From Collimonas arenae (GTDB lineage: Bacteria > Pseudomonadota > Gammaproteobacteria > Burkholderiales > Burkholderiaceae_D): a stretch of 64,000 nt of DNA. Of this stretch, positions 55,182 through 64,000 are shown piece after piece. The notes beneath the pieces are model-generated. The model worked only from the letters and a program-made list of their open reading frames with translations, was not told where the DNA came from and searched no databases. The stretch is taken from the NCBI RefSeq assembly GCF_001584165.1, contig NZ_CP013233.1, positions 4,596,620 through 4,660,619 of the forward strand, read 5' to 3'. Position 1 is the first letter of the stretch. Each line of letters opens with the position of its first letter. The translations under genes and the position numbers were made by a program.

Positions 55182-55230
55182 CTTAAACCCTTTGTTGTCC
55201 ATTGAATCAACTAGCGGCAAGCGCTACCGC

Positions 55231-55310
55231 GTCATTCCCACGAACGCAGGAATCCATCTTAGTGAAAATATTGCTCAATAACATGGATCCCCACGTTCGC
55301 GGGGACGACG
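55231..55310. repeat. REP-like inverted pair inside the atp operon
   Basis: GTCATTCCCACGAACGCAGG (55231-55250, running on to AATCCAT) faces ATGGATCCCCACGTTCGCGG (55283-55302, running on to GGACGACG) across a spacer of about 25 bp. It lies between atpD and atpC, in the transcribed region. Confidence 0.85.
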
Positions 55311-55324
55311 AGGCGAAACTTGCT

Positions 55325-56758
<1,434 letters not shown>

Positions 56759-56776
56759 TTAAGCGCAGTTTGCGCG

Positions 56777-57649
56777 TTACACCGCAGCCGCACCGGCAAC
56801 GATTTCCGAGAGTTCCTTGGTAATCGCCGCTTGACGCGTCTTGTTGTAGACCAGTTTCAATTCGCCGATCACGTTACCCGCGTTGTCGCTAGCCGACTTC
56901 ATCGCCACCATCCGCGCCGATTGCTCGGACGCCATGTTTTCTGCGACAGCCTGATAAATCAGCGCTTCCACGTAACGCACCAGCAATTCATCGATGACGC
57001 TTTGAACATCCGGCTCATAAATGTAGTCCCATGCATGCGAACCTTCTTTATCAGCCTCAAGACGATCAGACGACAGCGGCAGCAACTGCTGCAGCATCGG
57101 CTCTTGCTTCATCGTGTTGATGAACTTGGTGTACACCAGATAAACCGCGTCCAGGCGACCTTCCTGGTAAGCATCGAGCAGCACTTTGACCGGCCCGATC
57201 AGCTTGTCCAGATGTGGCGTATCACCCAGTTGCACGGCATGTGCAACGACCTTGGCGCCGATCCGGTTTAGGAAACCCAGACCCTTGTTGCCGATCGCTA
57301 CTGCCTGAACCTTGTTGCCTTGTCCTTCCAGCTCACGCAGTTTCGCGGTCAGCAAACGCAAGGAGTTGGTGTTCATGCCGCCGCACAGACCTTTGTCTGT
57401 GGTGACGACGATGAAACCAACGTTCTTGGAGTTGTCCTGCTTCACCATGAACGGGTGCGTGTACTCTGGATTGGCTTGCGACAAGTTGGAAGCGATATTA
57501 CGAATCTTGTCACTGTATGGACGTGCCGCGTGCATCCGGTCCTGCGCCTTGCGCATTTTGGAAGCAGCGACCATTTCCATCGCCTTCGTGATCTTCTTCG
57601 TATTTTCTACGCTCTTGATCTTGCCGCGTATCTCTTTACCTGTAGCCAT
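56777..57649 (-). CDS. atpG: F1F0 ATP synthase gamma subunit
   Basis: A 290-residue central shaft subunit. The N-terminal helix [36 protein letters not shown] and the C-terminal helix with [26 protein letters not shown] form the coiled coil that turns inside the alpha3beta3 ring. The central Rossmann-like domain includes [15 protein letters not shown]. Length and order match the family. Confidence 0.97.
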   Translation of the reverse strand: MATGKEIRGKIKSVENTKKITKAMEMVAASKMRKAQDRMHAARPYSDKIRNIASNLSQANPEYTHPFMVKQDNSKNVGFIVVTTDKGLCGGMNTNSLRLLTAKLRELEGQGNKVQAVAIGNKGLGFLNRIGAKVVAHAVQLGDTPHLDKLIGPVKVLLDAYQEGRLDAVYLVYTKFINTMKQEPMLQQLLPLSSDRLEADKEGSHAWDYIYEPDVQSVIDELLVRYVEALIYQAVAENMASEQSARMVAMKSASDNAGNVIGELKLVYNKTRQAAITKELSEIVAGAAAV

Positions 57650-57666
57650 TCCGTGCTCCAGTTAAA

Positions 57667-59208
57667 TTAAGCCACGAACGATTTTTTGAAATCAGCAACG
57701 GCAGCGGACAATGCAGCTTCGCCATCTTTATCGAGTTGCTTGGTTTCTTCGATCTTTTGCAGCAAAGGTGCGTGGCTGGTCTTCATGAAGCTGTGCAGAC
57801 CGCTTTCGAACGGCAATACTTGCTTGACGTCGATGCTGTCCAGGAAACCCTTGTTGACTGCGAACAGAGTCACAGCCATCAGCGAGATCGACAGCGGCGA
57901 GTATTGCGCCTGCTTCAACAGCTCGGTCACGCGTGCGCCGCGGTCCAGCTGCTTGCGGGTCGCTTCGTCGAGATCGGAAGCAAACTGCGCAAACGCAGCC
58001 AGTTCACGATACTGCGCCAAGTCGGTACGGATACCGCCGGACAGGTTCTTGATAACCTTGGTCTGAGCAGCGCCACCAACGCGCGACACCGAAATACCGG
58101 CGTTGATCGCAGGACGGATACCAGCGTTGAACAACGAAGTTTCCAGGAAGATCTGACCGTCGGTAATCGAAATCACGTTGGTCGGAACGAAAGCGGAAAC
58201 GTCGCCGGCTTGCGTTTCGATGATCGGCAGAGCTGTCAGCGAACCGGTCTTGCCCTTGACTGCGCCCTTGGTGAAGGCTTCGACGTAGTCTGGGTTGACA
58301 CGTGCTGCGCGTTCCAGCAAACGGCTGTGCAGGTAGAACACGTCGCCAGGGTAAGCTTCACGGCCTGGTGGACGGCGCAACAGCAGCGATACCTGACGAT
58401 ATGCAACAGCTTGCTTGGACAGATCGTCGTACACGATCAGGGCATCTTCACCGCGGTCACGGAAGTATTCGCCCATTGCGCAGCCGGAATAGGCCGACAC
58501 GTATTGCATCGCAGCCGACTCAGAAGCCGATGCAGCAACAACGATGGTGTATTCCATGGCGCCGTGTGCTTCCAACGAGCGCACGATGTTCTTGATCGAC
58601 GATGCTTTTTGACCGATCGCAACATAGATACATGTCACGTCCTGGCCCTTTTGATTGATGATCGCATCAATCGCTACAGCAGTCTTGCCGGTTTGACGGT
58701 CGCCGATGATCAGTTCGCGCTGGCCGCGGCCGATTGGTACCATCGAGTCGATCGATTTGATACCAGTCTGCATTGGCTGCGAAACGGATTGACGGGCGAT
58801 AACGCCTGGTGCGATCTTTTCGATCGGCGCCGACAGCTTGGCGTCGATTGCGCCCTTGCCATCGATCGGCTGACCCAGCGCGTTGACGACACGGCCACGC
58901 AGCTCAGGACCAACCGGCACTTCCAGGATACGGCCGGTACATTTGACTGTATCGCCTTCGGAAATGTGCTCGTAGTCGCCCAGGATAACCGCGCCGACAG
59001 AGTCGCGCTCGAGGTTCAGCGCGAGGCCGAATGTATTGCCTGGGAATTCCAGCATCTCACCTTGCATCACGTCAGACAGACCATGGATACGGCAGATACC
59101 GTCGGACACGGAAATAACCGTGCCTTGATTGCGAATTTCAGCGGTATCGCCAAGGCCTTGAATCCGGCTCTTGATCAGTTCGCTGATTTCAGACGCGTTG
59201 AGTTGCAT
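57667..59208 (-). CDS. atpA: F1F0 ATP synthase alpha subunit
   Basis: A 513-residue regulatory nucleotide-binding subunit. P-loop [16 protein letters not shown], then [45 protein letters not shown] with the arginine finger region. N-terminal [19 protein letters not shown] is typical. Starts 50 bp after atpH. Part of the minus-strand atp operon. Confidence 0.98.
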   Translation of the reverse strand: MQLNASEISELIKSRIQGLGDTAEIRNQGTVISVSDGICRIHGLSDVMQGEMLEFPGNTFGLALNLERDSVGAVILGDYEHISEGDTVKCTGRILEVPVGPELRGRVVNALGQPIDGKGAIDAKLSAPIEKIAPGVIARQSVSQPMQTGIKSIDSMVPIGRGQRELIIGDRQTGKTAVAIDAIINQKGQDVTCIYVAIGQKASSIKNIVRSLEAHGAMEYTIVVAASASESAAMQYVSAYSGCAMGEYFRDRGEDALIVYDDLSKQAVAYRQVSLLLRRPPGREAYPGDVFYLHSRLLERAARVNPDYVEAFTKGAVKGKTGSLTALPIIETQAGDVSAFVPTNVISITDGQIFLETSLFNAGIRPAINAGISVSRVGGAAQTKVIKNLSGGIRTDLAQYRELAAFAQFASDLDEATRKQLDRGARVTELLKQAQYSPLSISLMAVTLFAVNKGFLDSIDVKQVLPFESGLHSFMKTSHAPLLQKIEETKQLDKDGEAALSAAVADFKKSFVA

Positions 59209-59258
59209 ATAAACTCCTAAAATTTTTCTCGTTGCTCATTACGCAAATACGCAGGGGC

Positions 59259-59798
59259 TCAGGCAGCCAAAGCAGCGTGCAATTCCTGCAGCTTGGCACG
59301 TACCGAGGTGTCGAGCACTTCGTCGCCGACTACTACGCGTACACCGCCGATCAGCGAGTTATCCACTGTTACCGATGGGTTCAGCTTACGGCCGAATTTC
59401 TTTTCCAGCGTGGCGATCAGATCCTTCACTTGCGCTTCGGTCATTTCGAATGCGCTGGTGATTTCTGCATCGGCTGCGCCTTCTTGTGCGTTCTTCAGCA
59501 CTTGAAATTGCTCGGCGATTTCCGGCAATGCTGTCAAACGGCCGTTATCAACCAGCGCCGCGACGAAGTTCTTGACCTCGGCGTGGGCCGATTGCGGCGA
59601 TTTCAACAGTGCCAGGAACGTATCCACCAATTGCTGATGCGATACGGCGGGATTTTGTGCCAGCGCCTTGACATCAGGATGGACCGCTACCTGGCCCATC
59701 TCGGCAACCAGGCCAGACCAGGCAGCCAGGTCTTGCGACTTGGCTACGCGGAACAGCGCTTCTGCATAAGGACGAGCAATCGTTGCAAGTTCAGCCAT
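59259..59798 (-). CDS. atpH: F1F0 ATP synthase delta subunit
   Basis: A 179-residue peripheral-stalk subunit that links F1 to the b subunits. The N-terminal six-helix domain starts [22 protein letters not shown] and the C-terminal region has [38 protein letters not shown]. Length is normal. It begins two bases after the atpF stop. Confidence 0.97.
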   Translation of the reverse strand: MAELATIARPYAEALFRVAKSQDLAAWSGLVAEMGQVAVHPDVKALAQNPAVSHQQLVDTFLALLKSPQSAHAEVKNFVAALVDNGRLTALPEIAEQFQVLKNAQEGAADAEITSAFEMTEAQVKDLIATLEKKFGRKLNPSVTVDNSLIGGVRVVVGDEVLDTSVRAKLQELHAALAA

Positions 59799-59800
59799 GA

Positions 59801-60271
59801 TTACAGCTCTGTTTTCAGTTGGTTCAGCAAATCGGCGTGTGCCGACAGATTGACTTCACGCTTGAGGATCTGTTCGGCGCCTTTGACCGCAAGGGTCGCA
59901 ACTTCACCGCGCAGAGCTTCGCGAGCTTTGGTCATTTGCTGTTCCGCTTCGGCTTTGGCGTTAGCGATGATACGGGCAGCTTCTTCGGAAGCCGTTTTCT
60001 TGGCTTCGTCAACGATCAGCTGGCCGCGCTTTTCAGCTTCGCCAATACGCTTTTGACCTTCGTCGCGTGCGGTCGCCAGTTCTGCCGAAGCGCGCTTCTC
60101 AGCGGCTGCCAGATCTGCCTTGCCGCGGTCAGCGGCTGCCAGGCCGTCCGCGATCTTCTTGGCGCGCTCATCGAGCGCTTTTATCAACGGCGGCCACACG
60201 AATTTCATCGTGAACAACGCGAGGATAAAGAAGACCACGAACTGCGCAAACAATGTTGCATTTAAGTTCAC
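59801..60271 (-). CDS. atpF: F0 ATP synthase b subunit
   Basis: A 156-residue peripheral-stalk subunit with one N-terminal membrane helix ([23 protein letters not shown]) and a long coiled coil rich in Ala, Glu, Lys and Arg (about 30-150). Length 156 is the E. coli norm. It lies 66 bp after atpE. Confidence 0.97.
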   Translation of the reverse strand: MNLNATLFAQFVVFFILALFTMKFVWPPLIKALDERAKKIADGLAAADRGKADLAAAEKRASAELATARDEGQKRIGEAEKRGQLIVDEAKKTASEEAARIIANAKAEAEQQMTKAREALRGEVATLAVKGAEQILKREVNLSAHADLLNQLKTEL

Positions 60272-60337
60272 GGTAATTTCCTTCTCAGAATAACGTGTGC
60301 TGAAGTGACTCAGCAGATTCGGTTACGCTTGATTAAA

Positions 60338-60616
<279 letters not shown>

Positions 60617-60686
60617 TTAATACAAAAACAGATTTAAAGCCAAAACTACAAATTCAAAACCAGTACTGATTAATGCCGCTCTTTAA

Positions 60687-61511
60687 TTAATGAGCCTCAT
60701 GTGCCTGGCCGATATACACCAGAGTCAGCATCATGAAAATAAACGCTTGCAACAACACGATCAGGATGTGGAAGATCGCCCAGATCGAACCGGCAATCAC
60801 GTGGCCGACAACACCAAACGCCGTAGCGGTGGAGCCCAGCAGCGCGATCAACAGGAACAGCAGTTCACCGGCATACATGTTGCCGAACAGTCGCATCGCC
60901 AGCGATACGGTCTTTGCAGCAAATTCAATGATGTTCAACAAGAGATTGGCGGGAGCCAGCCAGATACCGAAAGGTGCGGCGACCAGCTCGTGCAGGAAGC
61001 CACCGATGCCCTTGATCTTGAAGCTGTAATACAGCATCAGCACCAACACGCCAAGGGCGATACCCATGGTGCCGTTCAGGTCGGCGGTAGGAACCACGCG
61101 ATGATGCGAAATCACGCTATCCAGGCCTACCCATTTGAAGAATGAGGAGAACATGTCAACCGGCAGGAAGTCGAGCGAATTCATCAGGGCGACCCAGACG
61201 AACACGGTCAGCGCCAGCGGTGCGATGAAGCTGCGGTCGCCGTGGACGATGCCCTTGGCCTGGTCGTCAACCATCTCGACCACCATTTCGACGAAAGCCT
61301 GGAAACGGCCTGGCACGCCAGCAGTCGCCTTACGGGCTGCCACGTACATCAGCAGGCAGCCGAGCACGCCCGCAAATACCGACCAGAAAATCGTGTCGAT
61401 ATTGATAATCGAAAAATCGACTATCTTGCTTTGATGGCCGGTTGCAAAATGTCCAAGGTGATGGACGATGTATTCTGAGGGGGTTAGTGCTTCGCTTGGA
61501 GCTACGGTCAT
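60687..61511 (-). CDS. atpB: F0 ATP synthase a subunit
   Basis: A 274-residue membrane subunit that carries the proton half-channels. About five or six hydrophobic helices, with the essential Arg in the segment [17 protein letters not shown]. Its ATG at 61511 overlaps the atpI stop by four bases (ATGA), so the two are coupled. Length and motifs match the family. Confidence 0.97.
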   Translation of the reverse strand: MTVAPSEALTPSEYIVHHLGHFATGHQSKIVDFSIINIDTIFWSVFAGVLGCLLMYVAARKATAGVPGRFQAFVEMVVEMVDDQAKGIVHGDRSFIAPLALTVFVWVALMNSLDFLPVDMFSSFFKWVGLDSVISHHRVVPTADLNGTMGIALGVLVLMLYYSFKIKGIGGFLHELVAAPFGIWLAPANLLLNIIEFAAKTVSLAMRLFGNMYAGELLFLLIALLGSTATAFGVVGHVIAGSIWAIFHILIVLLQAFIFMMLTLVYIGQAHEAH

Positions 61512-61852
61512 GATCGATGTCTAAAAAGTAAGATTATGTAACTTTTAAGTACCACGATGAAGCTGACGATAAATGCCGGCCAATTCAAATCATGGTACAA
61601 CCATACGACCGCGCCAATCAGCGCAATCGTTGTAGCAATTTTGACAAACTCTCCGATGAAAAAAGACATCGGGTTGGCGCCACCTGGTTTGCGCGCGCTG
61701 ATGTAAAGACGGAGGGCAAACAGTCCATTGGGAACCGCGCAGCACACACCACCTAAAAGCGCGGAACAGAATCCGGGTACGCCGGCTAGTAAACCTGCTA
61801 TACATGCCAGCACGGCCGTAGTAACAAATTGCATAAGCACGATGCGCAGCAT
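61508..61852 (-). CDS. atpI: ATP synthase assembly protein AtpI
   Basis: A 114-residue protein with about four hydrophobic segments, in the classic first position of the operon. It helps assemble the c ring. Features include [33 protein letters not shown] 61852. The stop overlaps the atpB start. Confidence 0.88.
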   Translation of the reverse strand: MLRIVLMQFVTTAVLACIAGLLAGVPGFCSALLGGVCCAVPNGLFALRLYISARKPGGANPMSFFIGEFVKIATTIALIGAVVWLYHDLNWPAFIVSFIVVLKSYIILLFRHRS

Positions 61853-62195
61853 ACTGACCCAATAATGTGCGAAAACGACTCGCTTAACAGAACGCGGTTG
61901 CAGTGTGGTGATGCAGCGCAGTTATCACGCAACGATCAGCCTACGGCTGATTTAGAAGCCCGAGGATTATAAAGGCTGGCCGCGACTTTCGTCAAACTTT
62001 TGCTGCCGAATCATAAGCTTATACAACAGGCGACGATCAATCCGGTTGCCACCGGCGGCGGAATTTCCGGGACCAATCCGGACATTTGCCGACACCGTGA
62101 ATTTGCTACGATGCACCAAATTCGTGAATCCGGAAAATTCCCGAAGCTCATCCACTCTCGCGGCCGCAACTTCCTTTCGCAGCTATCTTTGTAAC
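61853..62195. other. 343-bp region between parB and atpI
   Basis: Contains the atp promoter (61966-61995, listed separately) and a leader of about 110 bp before atpI. The part next to parB (61996-62195) shows no gene or clear terminator. Confidence 0.6.
61966..61995 (-). promoter_or_regulatory. sigma-70 promoter of the atp operon
   Basis: On the minus strand, TTGACG (-35, 61990-61995) and TATAAT (-10, 61966-61971) are separated by 18 bp. It is the best consensus promoter found in this part of the window and lies about 115 bp before the atpI start. Confidence 0.82.
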
Positions 62196-63092
62196 TTACT
62201 CTACACCCTTGAGGCGTGTGATCAGGCCATCGAGCGTATCCAGATCGGAAAAATCGATGATCAACTGGCCGCGATTCTTCGCTGCCGTTTTGATTGTTAC
62301 CTGAGTTGCCAGCAAATCCGACAATTCCTCTTCCAGCCGCGCGATGTCGCGCGATTTTTCCTTGCTCTTGGCTGGGCGACCGGCAGCCTCCGCTTCGGTG
62401 GTCGTGCGCACCACGAGTTTTTCGGTATCGCGCACCGACATGCGCTTGGCCACCACCTGATTGGCCAGCGAGATCTGGGTCGCTGCGTCGACCGCCAACA
62501 GTGCGCGCGCGTGCCCCATATCGATATCGCCTGCCATCAGCATGGTCTGCACCGGCTTGGCTAGGTTCAGCAGGCGCAGCAGGTTGGATACCGCGCTGCG
62601 TGAGCGCCCTACCGACACTGCTGCCTGCTCGTGGGTGAAGCTGAAATCGGTAATCAGACGGTGGATGCCTTGCGCTTCTTCCAGAGGATTCAGATCCTCG
62701 CGCTGCATGTTTTCGATCAGCGCCATGGCGGCGGTGGTCTGGTCGTCAACATCCTTGACCAATACAGGCACCTCGATCAGTCCCGCCAGCTGGGCGGCAC
62801 GGAAACGCCGCTCGCCGGCAATGATTTCATAGTGCTGGGAACCGTTGTGCAAGGCAATCGGCCGCACCAGAATCGGCTGCAGCAAGCCCTGCTCCTTGAT
62901 CGATGCCGCCAGTTCAGCCAACGCGCCCTCGTCCATCCTGGTCCGCGGCTGGTATTTACCGGCTTGCATGACGGTCACCGCCAATACTGATGGCGCGCCG
63001 ACAATCGTTGGCACCGCTTCAGTGATATCGGTTGAACCACCGAGCAAGGCTTCCAGACCGCGACCGAGTCCTTTTGATTTTTTCGTGACCAT
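62196..63092 (-). CDS. parB: chromosome partitioning protein ParB
   Basis: A 298-residue CTPase clamp that loads at parS sites and works with ParA to move the origin region. The N-terminal KKSKGLGRGLEALLGG is the ParA-contact segment; the CTP-binding domain (about 38-125) has motifs PRTRMDEGALAELAASIKEQG and EIIAGERRFRAAQLAG; the HTH is at about 150-200 (SFTHEQAAVSVGRSRSAVSNLLRLLNL); and the C-terminal dimer domain is at about 240-298. Located upstream of atpI, downstream of parA. Confidence 0.97.
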   Translation of the reverse strand: MVTKKSKGLGRGLEALLGGSTDITEAVPTIVGAPSVLAVTVMQAGKYQPRTRMDEGALAELAASIKEQGLLQPILVRPIALHNGSQHYEIIAGERRFRAAQLAGLIEVPVLVKDVDDQTTAAMALIENMQREDLNPLEEAQGIHRLITDFSFTHEQAAVSVGRSRSAVSNLLRLLNLAKPVQTMLMAGDIDMGHARALLAVDAATQISLANQVVAKRMSVRDTEKLVVRTTTEAEAAGRPAKSKEKSRDIARLEEELSDLLATQVTIKTAAKNRGQLIIDFSDLDTLDGLITRLKGVE

Positions 63093-63304
63093 CTTTTCCT
63101 ATCGTAGAGTGCCTGTTGCCCAGCAACAGCCTGTGGATAACTTTATGGATAACTCAGTGGATAAACCATGAATAAGTCAGGAATAAGCTGTGACTAACGC
63201 CATGGATAACTTCTGTATTACCGGTGTATTAGCTGTGTCTAACTTGCCGGGAATGAGTCGCATATCGCATCACATCTGCTGCGGTGGCCCTGCCCGGCAA
63301 TTAC
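63093..63304. promoter_or_regulatory. 212-bp parA-parB gap with DnaA-box-like iterons
   Basis: Contains a string of GGATAA motifs with a 12-bp period: TGTGGATAA (63132-63140, exact DnaA box on the minus strand), TATGGATAA (63144-63152), AGTGGATAA (63156-63164), and further ATGGATAAC at 63202-63210. Weaker units lie between. The same pairing at 12-bp spacing occurs in the hemE-priA gap. Confidence 0.6.
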
Positions 63305-64000
63305 TCACATCGTTTTGATACGTTCCACCATCTCGGCGCCAAAAGCGATGTATGCCTGCGCTCCCTTGGAAGCAGCATCAAAGCTGACGCCCGGCATGCC
63401 GTACGACGGTGCTTCGGCCAGGCGCACGTTGCGCGGGATGACGGTCTTGAACACTTTATCGCCAAAGTGCTTTTCCAGTTCTTCCGATACCTGTTGCGAT
63501 AATGTCATGCGCGGATCGAACATGACGCGCAACAAGCCGATGATCTTCAGATCCGGATTCAGGTTGGCGTGCACCTTCTTGATGGTGTTGACCAGATCAG
63601 ACAAGCCCTCCAGCGCATAGTATTCGCACTGCATCGGAATGATGACGCCGTTGGCCGCGCACAAGCCATTCAGCGTCAGCAGCGACAATGCTGGCGGACA
63701 GTCGATCAGGATGAAATCATATTCGTCGGCAACCAGAGCGAAGGCATCTTTCAGGCGCTTTTCCCGGTTCTCCAGCTCGACCATCTCAACTTCGGCGCCG
63801 GCCAGTTCACGATTTGCGGGCAGCACGTCGAAACCACCGGTTTCAGAAGTCTTGCGCACGTTCTTGATATCCGACATGCCCAGCAGCACTTCATAAATCG
63901 AAGCGGTCAACGTACCTTTGTTAATCCCTGCTCCCATCGTCGCATTGCCTTGCGGATCGAGGTCTGCCAGCAATACGCGCTGGTTCAGTTGGGCCAGCCC
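63305..64000 (-). CDS. parA: chromosome partitioning ATPase ParA (5' end outside window)
   Basis: 232 C-terminal residues of a ParA/MinD-type Walker ATPase; the start and P-loop are cut off at the window edge. Visible parts are VLLADLDPQGNATMGAG (Walker A' region), FILIDCPPALSLLTLNGL (Walker B), and the nucleoid-binding C-terminal half (RVMFDPRMTLSQQVSEELEKHFG). ParA forms a gradient on the nucleoid that pulls ParB-origin complexes. It is upstream of parB in one unit. Confidence 0.95.
   Translation of the reverse strand, partial: GLAQLNQRVLLADLDPQGNATMGAGINKGTLTASIYEVLLGMSDIKNVRKTSETGGFDVLPANRELAGAEVEMVELENREKRLKDAFALVADEYDFILIDCPPALSLLTLNGLCAANGVIIPMQCEYYALEGLSDLVNTIKKVHANLNPDLKIIGLLRVMFDPRMTLSQQVSEELEKHFGDKVFKTVIPRNVRLAEAPSYGMPGVSFDAASKGAQAYIAFGAEMVERIKTM

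Noticed and set aside
57736..59220. Open frame of 494 codons opposite atpA
   Set aside because: Antisense shadow caused by codon bias in atpA.

Overview
This window reads as a chromosomal segment from a betaproteobacterium of the order Burkholderiales. It is most likely a member of the Oxalobacteraceae close to Collimonas or Herbaspirillum. That placement is inference from gene content and order (parA-parB-atpIBEFHAGDC, hemE next to priA, cstA-ybdD) and from protein character; no database search was run. It is ordinary housekeeping and metabolic chromosome. No prophage, insertion sequence, CRISPR array or rRNA operon was seen.

Layout. 0-5.7 kb: two drug/metabolite exporters, a diacylglycerol-type glycosyltransferase coupled to a membrane protein, and a GntR regulator behind an unusual tandem repeat. 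5.8-10.3 kb: the carbon-starvation transporter pair cstA-ybdD, divergent from a Cache-domain histidine kinase and its LuxR-type regulator. 10.6-16 kb: an SRPBCC protein, the Rep helicase, a DUF4404 protein, RdgC and a diguanylate cyclase. 16.3-22.5 kb: three tRNAs (Asp, Val, Arg), small envelope proteins (a YqjD/YqjE-like trio, an OmpA lipoprotein, a TonB-like lipoprotein), Rnk and a cytochrome c. 22.6-31.7 kb: an Ada-AlkA fusion, a PEP-mutase-like enzyme, a methyltransferase, two RcsB-like regulators, a FadR-like regulator and PriA. 31.7-32.5 kb: an AT-rich noncoding stretch with many DnaA boxes. 32.5-41.7 kb: hemE, a LysR/ureohydrolase pair, an M20 amidohydrolase, LysR and AraC regulators, a PhyH-type dioxygenase and an MFS exporter. 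42-51.4 kb: a GABA catabolic cluster of gabT, a four-gene polyamine-type ABC transporter and gabD, with a divergent GabR-like MocR regulator. 51.5-54.5 kb: a PheC-like cyclohexadienyl dehydratase, an SGNH hydrolase, PPK2 and a CoA-binding protein. 54.7-64 kb: the complete ATP synthase operon and parB-parA, with parA cut by the window edge.

Four things stand out. First, six conserved genes (rep, a diguanylate cyclase, ada-alkA, an RcsB-like regulator, a FadR-like regulator hit twice, and priA) each break by exactly one missing base inside a short G or C run. All lie between 11.5 and 30.5 kb, and a uniform sequencing or assembly error is the simplest reading. Second, two divergent RcsB-like regulators both carry Glu where the phospho-accepting Asp should be. 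Third, DnaA-box clusters with a 12-bp period sit in the hemE-priA and parB-parA gaps. Fourth, there are two dispersed-repeat families: a roughly 118-bp element with terminal inverted repeats, and REP-like inverted pairs, one of which lies inside the atp operon.
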